DNA of 64,000 bases from DATARH01 sp036268425 (GCA_036268425.1 DATAUE010000062.1:32161-96160); one strand, 5' to 3'; counted from the stretch's first letter, positions 53,258 through 62,668 are shown. Numbers and translations: made by a program. The notes: a model not told the origin generated them from the sequence alone.

Positions 53258-53578
53258 CTAGGACCCGAGTTTTTTTCGGAACTCCTCGATCTCTTCCGGC
53301 TGCATCTTGTCGACGGCGGCAAGTCTAGCATCCGCTGGTTCCAGCTTCTCAAGCAGATGATCGAGCTTGGCGTGGATGGCCTGGGTGTCGCGGTGTTCCG
53401 CGCGTTGGATGAGTACCGTCATCATCCAAGTCGCAAGCGTGACGATTGCGTGCCAGCCCATTGTTTCGCGCGAAAATGCGAACCATAGGCCGGCATAAAT
53501 CAGCACGACGAAAACGGCGATTGGTCGGGCCGTCAGAACGCCGAGCCAAGTAAGCACGATGCGGGTAAGGGCGACCAT
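53258..53578 (-). CDS. Low-affinity iron permease family protein
   Basis: The 106-residue protein has two membrane helices (about 18-36 and 41-57) with WLGVLTARPIAVFVVLIYAG LWFAFS and WHAIVTLATWMMTVLIQRAE, the start of the low-affinity iron permease family (PF04120 type), then the helical QAIHAKLDHLLEKLEPADAR and EEIEEFRKKL. Bacterial members are short and their iron role is not proven; some are stress-induced. A loose GGAAC-N17-TGTT lies immediately upstream. Confidence 0.8.
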   Translation of the reverse strand: MVALTRIVLTWLGVLTARPIAVFVVLIYAGLWFAFSRETMGWHAIVTLATWMMTVLIQRAEHRDTQAIHAKLDHLLEKLEPADARLAAVDKMQPEEIEEFRKKLGS

Positions 53579-53586
53579 CAGACGAG

Positions 53587-53612
53587 AACACCGGGCTGTT
53601 CAGCGTGGTTCC
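53587..53612 (-). promoter_or_regulatory. Weak EcfG-like motif before the iron permease gene
   Basis: The minus strand reads GGAAC, 17 bases, TGTT (one mismatch to CGTT). The spacing to the ATG at 53578 is only about 9 bases, so a leaderless or later start would be needed. Confidence 0.3.
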
Positions 53613-53632
53613 TGTACAAAAAAGACCCCGCA

Positions 53633-53743
53633 ATGCGGGGGCTCAAACGCATGGCCGAGCAATGCCTCCTCGCCGCTGCCGCTCAGAACATCAAGAAGAT
53701 CGCCCTCGCCATCGCCGGCAAACCTGCACCACGGCCCGCCTGA
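53633..53743 (+). pseudogene. IS1182-type transposase, C-terminal remnant
   Basis: Thirty-six residues, MRGLKRMAEQCLLAAAAQNI then KKIALAIAGKP, match the end of IS1182-family transposases as I recall. The rest of the gene is absent. Confidence 0.45.
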
Positions 53744-53807
53744 CCCCGAGCCAGCTCTTTGCGCCCCTCATTCCCTGCGCATTCCCGCCTACTCGCTCCA
53801 ACAAAAA

Positions 53808-53835
53808 TAAACCCCGCCAAAAACGACGGGGTTTG
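53808..53835. terminator. Hairpin AAACCCCG/CGGGGTTT
   Basis: The stem AACCCCG-like with loop CCAAAAACGA and GGGGTTT on the plus strand; the minus strand has an AAACCCCG and trailing T bases. It lies between two IS remnants and could end transcription in both directions. Confidence 0.45.
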
Positions 53836-53885
53836 TCAGCGTCCTGAGACACGCTGCTGACTTTCTTCGAGCGAGCCCACGTACC

Positions 53886-54765
53886 GTGGTTGGGGTGGAG
53901 GCGTGCCCTGGCGCGCAATGGCTGGCCCGCAAGCTGATCGCGATGGGTCACCAAGTCCGCATCGTGCCCGCGCAGTTCGTGAAGCCCTATGTCAACTCGC
54001 AGAAGAACGACACAATCGACGCTGAAGCCATTGCGGAGGCGGTCACACGCCCGACAATGCGGTTCACGCATATTCGAACAACCGAACAGGTCGATCTGCA
54101 GGCGCTCCACCGCATACGGGATCAGTTCGTCAGCAGTCGGACCCGGCTCATCAACCAGATGCGAGGCTTCTGCCTTGAATACGGCGTCGCTATCCGCCAA
54201 GGAGCCGGGGTCTTCCGGCTCGATTTGCCCCGCGTGCTCGCCGATGAAGGGAATGACTTCACCCCGGCCATGCGGCGCATCCTGGCCGAGCTCTTCGAAG
54301 ATGTCGGTCGCATCGATCAGCGGATCGCCGCCGTCACACGAGAGATCGAGGGGTTGGCGGCACGCGATGATCGCGCCCGCCGACTGATGACAATTCCCGG
54401 CATCGGCCCACTTGCCGCGACCGCGCTGCTCGCCGCTGTCGGCGACGGCCGCCAATTCCGTCACGCCCGCGATCTCGCGGCATGGCTGGGGGCGGGTACC
54501 CCGGCAATATCCAACCGGTGGGAAGCCCACGCTGCTTGGAATCAGCAAGCGCGGTAATCGATATGTGCGCAGGTTGCTGATACACGGTGCCCGTTCGTGT
54601 GTCGTTCACCTTGACAGGAGCCGTGGATGGCTGGACGCCTTGGAGACGAGGATGCATGTAAGCAAAGTGACTGTTGCTCTCGCAGCAAAAATTGCACGCG
54701 TCGTCTGGTCGATAATGACGACGCCAGGCGCATCCTGCGAACGTCGAGATCCGGCCATCGCCTGA
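53886..54765 (+). pseudogene. IS110/IS1111-type transposase, 5'-truncated and frameshifted
   Basis: The first frame reads VGVEACPGAQWLARKLIAMG, SQKNDTIDAEAIAEAVTRPT and the Transposase_20 text RLMTIPGIGPLAATALLAAV. A shift near 54510 moves to TGGKPTLLGISKRGNRYVRR LLIHGARS and KVTVALAAKIARVVWSIMTT to a stop at 54763-54765. The N-terminal DEDD start is missing. The three IS110-type remnants in the window differ from one another. Confidence 0.75.
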
Positions 54766-55029
54766 GCGGGGGTCGGGGCAGAAAGCGAGGCTCGAGAACG
54801 TAATGACGAAACAGTCGATCGGCGCACTGTAAGCTCTATGCAAAAAAGCGTGCTCAGTGCACGGACCAGCTTATCTGAGAACAATGCGCGCGGATCTCAC
54901 CATGGCCTGGCTGCAACAGCTGCCCAGTCGCAAGAGGCCGGATACATTTAGGCGGACTGCCGTCGTCAACACGATCACGAACCTTGCCCGGGCGGGGCAG
55001 GTCATACATTTTTTGACAGCACGTCCTGC

Positions 55030-55352
55030 AGCTGCGACACGCGCCGATCGCCGATTGCGCCCGCTACGACAGCCTGCGGAGAGCTTCCTGATGGAACGCA
55101 CCGAAGTCCTCGAACTCATGTCGACGTTGAAGCTGTTCGGCATGCGCGCCGCTTACGACGAGGTAATGGCAACCGCCATCAAACGCCGGCACGAACCCCC
55201 GCAGGTCGTCGGCGACCTGCTGGGCGCCGAGATCGCTGAGAAGCAGGCGCGCTCGATCAAGTACCAGCTGACGATCGCCAAGCTGCCATTGGCCAAGGAT
55301 ATCGACAACTTCGACTTCACCGGCACACCGGTCAATGAAACCCTTATCCGGG
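55030..55352 (+). pseudogene. IS21 istA end and istB start, cut off
   Basis: The istA C-terminus LRHAPIADCARYDSLRRAS ends at 55089-55091, overlapping the istB start at 55091 (ATGGAACGC). IstB text MERTEVLELMSTLKLFGMRA and AEIAEKQARSIKYQLTIAKL, NFDFTGTPVNETLIRD is the family N-terminus. The AAA+ core is absent: after TLIRD an IS1380-type gene begins in the other direction. Confidence 0.75.
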
Positions 55353-55372
55353 ATCAGGCGAGGCGGTTCGCG

Positions 55373-56845
55373 TTAAGCGAGTGGATGGGTGTCGGCGACA
55401 CGGGCGGCTTGTGTCGACGGGCATGGTTTGCCTGTTGGGATTGCGGGGGTTATTTTGACTGCGGCTTTTCCGTTCAGTTGCCAGCGCTGATGAGGGCGGC
55501 AGGGGCGGCGCGGGTGCTCGGCCTGGTAGGGGAGGGCCGAAGGCATGGCGAGCTTGATGCGGCGCACGCTGATGCGCCCAGCGCGGCGATTTTCAACAGC
55601 TTGAGGCGGATCGTGGCGCACGTGGCCTGGGCGAACCTGGTGTGTTTGAGGGCGATCCGCCGCACGGCGCAGATGAGGACGTAGGCCACCGCGGCGAACC
55701 ACAGCCGCAATTGGTTGGCGCGCATCGTCTTGGCCGGAGTGCGGTCGGCGAACAGATCGAGCTGGCACTCTTTGATGCGGTCCATCTCGCCGCGGGCGCA
55801 GTAGACCTTTTCGTAGAGGTGGCGGGCCTGGCGTTCTTCGCGCGTCAAGGAAGTGACAACAAAGTGCGGATTGGCCTTGCCCTGGGTCCATCGGCCTTGG
55901 CGACGATGCGGCGCTCGCGGCTCCAACTGTCGCGCGTCGACCAGATGAAGTCCCGGAAGCGGCGAGCCGGGTTCCCGGTCTGCTTGTCTCTGCCTCGGCC
56001 GCGGCCAGCTCCGCGGCAATCGCGCCGACCAGCCGTGTGTTGCGCGCCAGCCCGAACAGATAATCCACCGCGTTGTTCTCGCCCCACGCCATCAAGGCCT
56101 CGCGGGCAAAACCGCTATCGGCGCGCAACAGGATGCGCACCCGGGGCCAGCGGCAGCGGATTTGCGCCGTGATCCGCGCCACCTCCTCGACCGCTCCGGT
56201 GGCGCCGTCGATGTTGGCCGGGCCAATTTGGCCGTCAAGAGGTGCCGCCCAGAGAAAATGTAGAGCGGCAGGTAGCAGTAATTGTCGTAGTAGCCGTGGA
56301 AGAAGCGCCCCTCTTGATGCCCGTGCAGGGGATCATCGGTGGCGTCGACGTCGAGGATGATCTGCTCGGGCGGCGCGGCATGCGCGTCGAGAAAGACATC
56401 GACAACAGCCCTTCGATGGCCGCCGCGTCATAGCTGATCTTGTGATAGCGCGAGGGCTGCGCCCGGCTCAGCTCCAGCCGGTTGAGGGTCGATTCGCCGG
56501 CCACCGGCGCACAATCGGAACGCCGCGCCGCGAGCTTGCCTGCCAGCACCGCCAGCACCGGGTCGTGACGCAGTTCGTCGTGGTCGATCAAATCTTCGTA
56601 CCCGAGTGCAATCCCGAATACGCGCTGCCCGACCAGGGTCGGACGGCATGCTCGATCAGCTCGGCTGCGCGGTGATCGGTAAAGCAGCCGGCAAACCGCG
56701 CGATCAAACCGATCGCCCGGTCGGCCGCGCCAAGCAGCAGCGCGCCGGCGTCCGAGGTCAGCTTGCCGCCGCCAAAGCCGGCAACCACCGCGCGTCCCTC
56801 GACCACTGTAAAGCCAAACAAATCCGCGTTACACTCTGTCGGCAT
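55373..56845 (-). pseudogene. IS1380-type transposase, frameshifted
   Basis: The start MPTECNADLFGFTVVEGRAV and LTSDAGALLLGAADRAIGLI is typical of IS1380. A shift leads to MIDHDELRHDPVLAVLAGKL and SRAQPSRYHKISYDAAAIEG, then a further frame to RILLRADSGFAREALMAWGE NNAVDYLFGLARN (DDE region), and the end CATIRLKLLKIAALGASA in another frame. At least three frameshifts. The element ends were not identified with confidence; CCCGGATTTCTCA complement at about 56921 may be one. Confidence 0.75.
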
Positions 56846-57156
56846 CGAGCTTCCCCTAAATCTGAGATAAACCGCTGTGGCAACACGATTTTCTCAGATG
56901 CGGCAGCCCGATGCACATACTCTCTGAGAAATCCGGGCTAGCAGGATCGGCCGCTACCGGCCATCACCCGACGACGCCGATCGGGATGGTGAGCGCGGCT
57001 TGCTGCACCGCATCTGTGGATCTGAATTGACGGGGTCACTCACGCCGCGTCAGGTCAGGCGAACACTCGCGGAAAAACAGTGGGCCATCCAAACAAGCGA
57101 ATTGGATGGCCCACGGTCGGTGCAACAATTCCGGTACAAACTGCCGGACGCCACCG
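56846..57156. other. Gene-free stretch after the IS1380 remnant
   Basis: No gene is supported. The first part (to about 56940) looks like the IS1380 outer end; the rest is GC-rich DNA with an inverted pair TGGGCCATCCAA...TTGGATGGCCCA at 57081-57113 that can form a strong hairpin. Confidence 0.45.
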
Positions 57157-57378
57157 ATGCCGATTGACGATATCGACCTGTCCCCCGACCTCACGTTGAC
57201 TGTCGGCGTCGAGACGACGCGTCTGACACCGGGGTCGGCATTTCGTCTCGCCGAGCGTCTGATCCGAGTTAGCACGCGTCGGCTCATCGAATTGGAGTGC
57301 GAGCGCGCCGCCGAGGAGCCGTCCGCGCGCCTGCGAGCGCCACGCCGCAATCGCCAGGCAGCGGACAGGCAAAATTGA
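57157..57378 (+). CDS. Small hypothetical protein A
   Basis: From MPIDDIDLSPDLTLTVGVET the frame gives 73 residues, acidic at first, then basic (RVSTRRLIELECERAAEEPS). Its stop overlaps the start of the next small gene (TGATG). No ribosome site is obvious. Coupling to the next frame supports it; the function is unknown. Confidence 0.4.
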   Translation: MPIDDIDLSPDLTLTVGVETTRLTPGSAFRLAERLIRVSTRRLIELECERAAEEPSARLRAPRRNRQAADRQN

Positions 57379-57542
57379 TGTCAAAACCTGAAAATGCAGG
57401 TGGGAAACAGGCGGCAGGAGCAAAGGCGCGGGCGCAACAGGGGTTATTGACTTCGCAACTGGCGGCCGGCGGCGTCGACATCAATTCGGGGTCGAACGAG
57501 GACACGCGCAAGACCCAGGAGATGACGGGCGAACTCGATTAG
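57378..57542 (+). CDS. Small hypothetical protein B
   Basis: Fifty-four residues from MSKPENAGGKQAAGAKARAQ: hydrophilic, Gly/Ala/Gln-rich, ending NEDTRKTQEMTGELD. It overlaps the preceding gene by one base. Low complexity suggests a disordered stress-type protein. No family recognised. Confidence 0.4.
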   Translation: MSKPENAGGKQAAGAKARAQQGLLTSQLAAGGVDINSGSNEDTRKTQEMTGELD

Positions 57543-57962
57543 GCGATGACCGAGCAATGCTTTGTTGCAGCCTACGGCTACCGGACGCAGGCCACGAACT
57601 TCCGGCGCAGTCGTCGCTCGAAAGCTCGGTAGCGGCGAATGCCATCCCGGCGGGCGTCTTGTCGGCGGGCGGAACTTTGCTGTCGAAAGTCTCGACGATC
57701 CCCGGAATCGGCAATTCGCTTCTGTCCAGCCCGCCGAGCCAACCCCAAAAACTCGGATGGATGACCCAGGCCGGCGGTGGTTCGGGGCCGAACGGCACGG
57801 ATAACCTTTGACGGTGCGTGCCCACCGGCGCGAGAATGCAGCTTACATCGCGCACAGCGCCTACGTGAGGCGGTGGAGCGTGAAATGCCCTCACCGTTGG
57901 CGCGACAAAACCGTTGGCCACTCCTGCGCGAGCTACGGGGCTGGGAGAGCAGGGATGTTGAA
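57543..57962. other. Intergenic stretch with unconvincing frames
   Basis: Open frames exist on both strands but none has a clear start, ribosome site or domain. The stretch includes ARAP-like text in the plus strand near 57557-57811, possibly a decayed gene. I see nothing I can name. Confidence 0.35.
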
Positions 57963-58820
57963 CTAGCGTGGTACCGTCGGCGTGCGCCTCAAATCCCAGC
58001 GCAGCGGATAATTGGTTTCATCTCGATGTTGACCGCCGAGGCGCGAGGTATACCACGCAACCGCTGCACCGAGCAGAAGCGCGGCAGCTATCGCAAAACC
58101 CGCAATCACGGCACTTTGTCGCGCCCGCTTTATGGCGATGCTGGCTGCCGGGATCGCCTCCTGGACCCGTCGGTCAGCATCAGCTGGCGCTATTCCCGTC
58201 CGGCTAGCGACCAAGCCGGTAAGGAACTGACGGTCATCCTGTTTGATGCCGGTGTGGCTTCCCGCTGTTAGTAAAATTCGGCTGGCCTCCGCACGACTGT
58301 AAGCGATATCTGCCGGCACCGGGCGCTCGGACCGGAATAGTCGATCCAGGTCATACGCCATTAAAGCCTCGCCCGTGGTTGTCGATGGCGCACTCGCTGT
58401 GGGTGTCGCCTTTGACGCTGCCACGGCCGAAATACCGGCCGCTATAATGGCAACAATGACGACCGCGAGTGCCCATGACACTAGACCGTGGGTCCCGTCG
58501 CGAAATTCAACGAAATCGTTATGAGGTAATGCGGCCCATCTAGTACGCGACCTTCCCGCAATATAGCCGCCAAAACCGAAGCTGAGCAGACCGGTGAGGA
58601 CCAAGTACAGCCCGGAGAGAAGCGAGAGCGTCGGCGACGCATCCCGCCACGTAGGCGCGCTGGAAGCCATGGAAAGCCCCAACGCTGTGCCGAAGGCCAG
58701 TAGCACCAGGAAGAGAGCGGAGGCGACGAGAGCGCCTGAGAAAACCGGGGTCCACTGTACGAAATCCGGTTCTGGCTCGCGCACCGCGACTGGCGTGGCG
58801 GTTGTCATTGCCGCCTCCAT
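57963..58820 (-). CDS. Multi-spanning membrane protein (PhnA-like annotation)
   Basis: The 285-residue protein has four likely membrane helices (about 27-49, 66-89, 114-136, 236-258) and a soluble segment of about 95 residues between the third and fourth. VQWTPVFSGALVASALFLVL and LLSFGFGGYIAGRSRTRW are recognisable from alphaproteobacterial proteins often called PhnA-like, a label without function. MEAAM start at 58820 or ATG at 58808. It ends close to an intergenic gap and follows the MGGLIY gene by one base, so they are one operon under an EcfG-type promoter. Confidence 0.7.
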   Translation of the reverse strand: MEAAMTTATPVAVREPEPDFVQWTPVFSGALVASALFLVLLAFGTALGLSMASSAPTWRDASPTLSLLSGLYLVLTGLLSFGFGGYIAGRSRTRWAALPHNDFVEFRDGTHGLVSWALAVVIVAIIAAGISAVAASKATPTASAPSTTTGEALMAYDLDRLFRSERPVPADIAYSRAEASRILLTAGSHTGIKQDDRQFLTGLVASRTGIAPADADRRVQEAIPAASIAIKRARQSAVIAGFAIAAALLLGAAVAWYTSRLGGQHRDETNYPLRWDLRRTPTVPR

Positions 58821-58821
58821 A

Positions 58822-58896
58822 TCAGCGTAAGCCCAGAAACGACAAGATAAACAGGATGATGACGATCAACCCGACCAAATAAATAAGGCCACCCAT
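58822..58896 (-). CDS. Very small single-helix membrane protein (MGGLIY type)
   Basis: The 24-residue sequence MGGLIYLVGLIVIILFILSF LGLR is a single membrane helix. I recall close relatives annotated as tiny hypothetical proteins in Rhizobiales. GAAGG lies nine bases upstream of the ATG. A perfect GGAAC-N16-CGTT motif ends 36 bases before the start. The frame is open further upstream to 59169, but the short version fits the promoter better. Confidence 0.6.
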   Translation of the reverse strand: MGGLIYLVGLIVIILFILSFLGLR

Positions 58897-58931
58897 ATCG
58901 CGACGCCTTCTACTCGGGATAACTACGCAAG

Positions 58932-58956
58932 AACGATGCCGCTGTGAGATCGTTCC
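58932..58956 (-). promoter_or_regulatory. EcfG-type promoter of the MGGLIY/PhnA-like operon
   Basis: The minus strand reads GGAAC, 16 bases, CGTT, an exact consensus match. The -10 element is 36 bases before the ATG at 58896. Confidence 0.7.
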
Positions 58957-59332
58957 GCGATGCTGAATGACAGAAAAGGAGCAATAACCGCCGCGATGGA
59001 GGCTCTCGCATTGGTCAGCGAGCACCGCGGCGAGAGCCACCAAGGCGAGGAACCCGTTCAACGCGAACAGAAGTACCTTTGGGAGGCGGCGCACATCGGG
59101 CCGCGGCGGTGTGTGCCCGGATGCAGCTCGCGCCAGACCGCGGCGGCGAAAAAAGGCGGTGAACGCCATTCCGGCAATACCTCTCTGACTAACGCCGTGC
59201 GCGGGTTGCAACGCTACCGCTCGCACAAGAATGTCGCTTTATGCTCGCCGCAAGGCCACGCTGTTCGGGTACCTTGATTCCTGAGGGCAGCATGGACTTC
59301 CGGCGCGATTCAAAAGCTTCCCGGTCACGGCG
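58957..59332. other. Intergenic stretch before the DivK-like gene
   Basis: No gene with a ribosome site and family pattern. A minus-strand frame (to 59169) contains one hydrophobic stretch (VLLFALNGFLALVALAAVLA) in the leader of the small protein; its status is unclear. Confidence 0.35.
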
Positions 59333-59710
59333 GTGAGACCTGACAAATGCGTCCTTATCGTCGAGGACTATCCCCTGAACATGAAGCTGTTCGCGGCGAT
59401 GCTGGCGGCGCAAGACTATCACATTTTGCAGGCGACCGACGGCCCGCGGGGCATGGAGCTGGTGCGCTTGCGGCACCCGGACTTGATCCTTATGGATGTT
59501 CAACTGCCGGGCATGTCTGGGATCGACATCTCGAGAAATCTCAAAGCTGACGACACCACTCGCGATATCCCGATCATCGTCACGACGGCCTTTTCGCTTA
59601 GTGACGAGGAGCTCGCGGCGAGCGGGTGCGATGGTTTCCTGGCAAAGCCAATCAGCATCCCAAAATTACTAAACCTTGTCGCGATACTGATGGAGCCACG
59701 CTCCGCTTAG
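59333..59710 (+). CDS. DivK-like single-domain response regulator
   Basis: This 125-residue receiver begins VLIVEDYPLNMKLFAAML, with the phospho-acceptor Asp in DLILMDVQLPGMSGIDISRN, Thr in IIVTTAFSLSDEE and the Lys in GFLAKPISIPKLL. The NMKLF and PIS text are DivK hallmarks. It has no output domain. The start is GTG 59333. A Cache-PAS sensor kinase follows 198 bases later on the same strand, so they may form a pair. Confidence 0.82.
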   Translation: MRPDKCVLIVEDYPLNMKLFAAMLAAQDYHILQATDGPRGMELVRLRHPDLILMDVQLPGMSGIDISRNLKADDTTRDIPIIVTTAFSLSDEELAASGCDGFLAKPISIPKLLNLVAILMEPRSA

Positions 59711-59760
59711 CGCGCCGCCCAGATGTGACCGACCGCGGCTTTCCCTGGGAGGTGGCGATA

Positions 59761-59835
59761 ATGAAGCGGGCCAATAGCCGCCGGCGATCGTTTAAACGCC
59801 ACAAGAATCGTAAGTCGCGAACCAATCTGTCATGA
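59761..59835 (+). CDS. Possible 24-residue basic peptide
   Basis: MKRANSRRRSFKRHKNRKSR TNLS is highly basic, with GGGAGG nine bases before the ATG. It lies between the DivK-like gene and the kinase. Length alone makes it uncertain. Confidence 0.35.
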   Translation: MKRANSRRRSFKRHKNRKSRTNLS

Positions 59836-59908
59836 TCGCTATTGGGTGGTTTTTCGGCAATAATATTAGAAATATGCACGTCTAGAACCGAAGGGAGGGC
59901 GCTTCATC

Positions 59909-62032
59909 ATGACAACTCTCTTCGCTAACGCCAGCGCGCTTCAGTGGCGGCAATGGGCAAAACAGCTTCCGCAATTCGGCATTCTCCCGTTTGTCATCCT
60001 GGTTTGCCTCATCCTTGTGGTGCTCGATGGCGCTCATATCTGGAGTTTGCGGGCCAAGGACCTCGCTGAAGCTGAGAAGAATACGGCGAACCTTGCCCAG
60101 TCCCTGGGGCAGCATGCCGGGGATACGGTGCGGGCGGCCGATGTCGCGATCCTCGGTCTGGTGCAGCGCCTTGGCATCGATGGGGCTGGTCCGGAGACGC
60201 TACAAAAGCTCCGCCAGATCATGATGGCGCGGTTGGACTCGTTCCCGGCGCTCGGCGGCTTCATTATTACCGATGCGACCGGCAAATGCCTCATCATCGG
60301 TGTGCCCTCGATGCCGCACGACTGCACGCTCGCCGGCCGCGAGGATTTCGAATTCCACCGTACCCACGAAGATCGCGGCTCGCGACTGAACCCGCCAGTG
60401 CGCGCGATTGGCTCCGGCACCTGGATGATTCCGTTGTCGTATCGCTACAATACGCCGGACGGCCGCTTTGCCGGGATCGTTACTGTCGATGTCAGCATGC
60501 CGTACTTTGTCGATTACTATAACACCTTCGATATCGGCCAGGACGGGGCGATCGCGCTGTCACTGGGTGACGGCATCGTGCTCGCTAGACGCCCTTTTAT
60601 CGAGGGCAATGTCGGCCGTAGCCTCGCTGGCGGAGCGCTGTTCAAAGATATCTTGCCAAAGAGTCCGGTCGGCATCGCTGAGATAACGTCGACGACCGAT
60701 GGGATTGTCAGAATCTTCGCCTATCGCAAGCTGCAGCCTTATCCATTGGTCATAGCTGTTGGCGTTGCGGTCGACGATGTGCTGGCGCCGTGGCGGGGGC
60801 AGTTGTTTTCGAACCTAGCCACGACCGCGATACTGATCGTGACTATCGGGTTCCTCGGTACCCGTGTCGCGATGAACGTTCGCGAACGTCAAACCATCGA
60901 GAGCGCCTATCGGCTGCTTGCCGACAACGCGACTGATGTCATCATGCGCGTGGGGCCGGATGCCCAGCGGCTCTACGTGTCGCCCTCGATCCGCGATCTC
61001 ACCGGTCATGAGCCCGAGGAACTGGTCAACGGCCGGCACGGGCAGTTGATCCATCCGGAGGATCGTGCCAAGTGGGCCGAGTCTTTTACGCGAGCCTCAA
61101 ACGCTGGGATTTCAGAGGCGACTTACCGCGTCGCCCGCAAGGACGGGTCCTACATCTGGGTTGAAGCCACCCGGCGTCGGCTAGCGGATAGCGGTCTTGT
61201 TGTATCGATGCGCGATGTCTCGGCGCGCAAACAAGCCGAGGATGCGTTGCGCGAGGCTAAGCTGCATGTCGAGCAGGTAAGTCAGGCCCGAGTCACCTTC
61301 TTTACCGAATTGAGCCATGAACTGCGCTCACCGCTTAACGCCATTATCGGTTTTGCCGACTTGATGGAACGGCAAATGATGGGGCCGATCGGCCATCCCT
61401 TTTACCTTGAATCCGCCACCGATATCCGGACCAGCGCACTACATCTTCTCGCTCTAATCAATGACATCCTCGACCATGCGAAGGCCGAAGGAGGCTATCT
61501 CGAGCTCAATGAGGGCGAGGTTTCCGTAGCGGATGCGATTAGTTTTGTGATGCACCTGCTAGCCCCACGCGCGGAAAGCGGAAACATTGCGCTTAGCTCC
61601 GCGGTCGCGGCCCGGGTCAACGCCATCCGCGGCGACGACCGCCGCCTCAAACAAATTTTGCTTAACTTCGGCACCAACGCCGTCAAATTCACACCGGCCG
61701 GAGGGAGGGTATCTTTCCGCGTGGACATAGACGCCAATGGCGATCTGCTGATTACGGTTGAGGATACCGGGACGGGAATTGCCGAGGCAGACCAGGCGAG
61801 AGTTTTTGAGCCGTTCGCACAGGCAACAACCGGGCAGGCTCTCTCCCAAGAGGGTACCGGACTGGGGTTGCCCCTGACCAAACGTCTCGTTGAACTGCAT
61901 GGTGGGTCTATTTCGGTGAATAGCGGCCTTGGCGTCGGCACGACCATGACGGTTCGCCTGCCCGCCGAGCGCGTCATACCGCCCCGGGCCGACAGTGATG
62001 CCAGCGGCTCCAGTCAACCAGCCGGCTCATAG
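59909..62032 (+). CDS. Cache-PAS sensor histidine kinase (PleC/DivJ-like)
   Basis: The 707-residue protein has a membrane helix (about 24-45), a periplasmic double-Cache-like domain (about 46-300), a second helix (about 306-324), a PAS domain (ESAYRLLADNATDVIMRVGP to KDGSYIWVEATRRR), HisKA with TELSHELRSPLNAIIGFADL M (His about 470) and HATPase (NFGTNAVKFT, DTGTGIAEADQ, EGTGLGLPLTKRLVELHGG). The H-box text resembles PleC-like kinases that act on DivK. GAAGGGAGG precedes the ATG. Preceded by a DivK-like gene; no receiver of its own. Confidence 0.87.
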   Translation: MTTLFANASALQWRQWAKQLPQFGILPFVILVCLILVVLDGAHIWSLRAKDLAEAEKNTANLAQSLGQHAGDTVRAADVAILGLVQRLGIDGAGPETLQKLRQIMMARLDSFPALGGFIITDATGKCLIIGVPSMPHDCTLAGREDFEFHRTHEDRGSRLNPPVRAIGSGTWMIPLSYRYNTPDGRFAGIVTVDVSMPYFVDYYNTFDIGQDGAIALSLGDGIVLARRPFIEGNVGRSLAGGALFKDILPKSPVGIAEITSTTDGIVRIFAYRKLQPYPLVIAVGVAVDDVLAPWRGQLFSNLATTAILIVTIGFLGTRVAMNVRERQTIESAYRLLADNATDVIMRVGPDAQRLYVSPSIRDLTGHEPEELVNGRHGQLIHPEDRAKWAESFTRASNAGISEATYRVARKDGSYIWVEATRRRLADSGLVVSMRDVSARKQAEDALREAKLHVEQVSQARVTFFTELSHELRSPLNAIIGFADLMERQMMGPIGHPFYLESATDIRTSALHLLALINDILDHAKAEGGYLELNEGEVSVADAISFVMHLLAPRAESGNIALSSAVAARVNAIRGDDRRLKQILLNFGTNAVKFTPAGGRVSFRVDIDANGDLLITVEDTGTGIAEADQARVFEPFAQATTGQALSQEGTGLGLPLTKRLVELHGGSISVNSGLGVGTTMTVRLPAERVIPPRADSDASGSSQPAGS

Positions 62033-62089
62033 CCGCCGTCGGTATGGGCCATGGGGACTGATCTCCTCACGCCGGTGCGCCCTGCGAGA

Positions 62090-62311
62090 TTACGCGGTGG
62101 TGACAGGCGGCCGATCATCCGCGGTATCGTTTTCGATGGATAATGTGCCTTGCGCCTTGATCGACCGAGCTGTTTTCTGGGCAAGCCGCGTAGTGGTGAA
62201 CCGCAGCGCATCCTTTCGTAGCCCCCAGGTGACCATAGGCGCTGCACGCGTGAGCCACATGACGAGGGTATTCCCCGACGGCATCCGATCTTCCAAGCGG
62301 ACCACGTACAT
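62090..62311 (-). CDS. Small hypothetical protein C
   Basis: Seventy-three residues from MYVVRLEDRMPSGNTLVMWL, then RKDALRFTTTRLAQKTARSI and ending PPVTTA. GGAACG upstream could be a ribosome site. The sequence is evenly composed and coding-like. No family is recognised. Confidence 0.4.
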   Translation of the reverse strand: MYVVRLEDRMPSGNTLVMWLTRAAPMVTWGLRKDALRFTTTRLAQKTARSIKAQGTLSIENDTADDRPPVTTA

Positions 62312-62464
62312 GCCAGCGTTCCATGGACAGGTCTATTGGCGCTCTTCCGCTCGGGCTAACATCGCTGTACGCGATTCCTCTCTTGAGTGGCGGCGTTGAA
62401 GTCTTGCCTTGCAGGAATGATCTCGTGCCGCATACTCGCGGCATCGAATGGGAGGAGCGACACT

Positions 62465-62668
62465 ATGGCTACCGGCACGGTCAAATGGTTCAACGCGCAA
62501 AAGGGCTATGGCTTTATCCAGCCGTCGAGCGGTGGGCCAGATGTCTTCGTTCACATCAGCGCAGTCGAACGCGCAGGCATGCACAGCCTGAACGAAGGGC
62601 AGACAGTCAGCTACGAAATCGAGAGCCGGCAAGGTAAAACGTCTGCCATCGACCTGAAAGCCACGTAA
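62465..62668 (+). CDS. cspA: Cold-shock domain protein
   Basis: This 67-residue single CSD protein binds single-stranded nucleic acid. The RNP1 motif KGYGFIQ and RNP2 motif VFVHISAV are present, with MATGTVKWFNAQ at the start. ATG 62465 has GGGAGG nine bases upstream. The 5' untranslated region may be long, as for other csp genes. Confidence 0.93.
   Translation: MATGTVKWFNAQKGYGFIQPSSGGPDVFVHISAVERAGMHSLNEGQTVSYEIESRQGKTSAIDLKAT

Noticed and set aside
57557..57811. Frame MLCCSLRLPDAGHELPAQSS as a gene
   Set aside because: No ribosome site and no recognisable fold; the end looks coding-like but the start does not.
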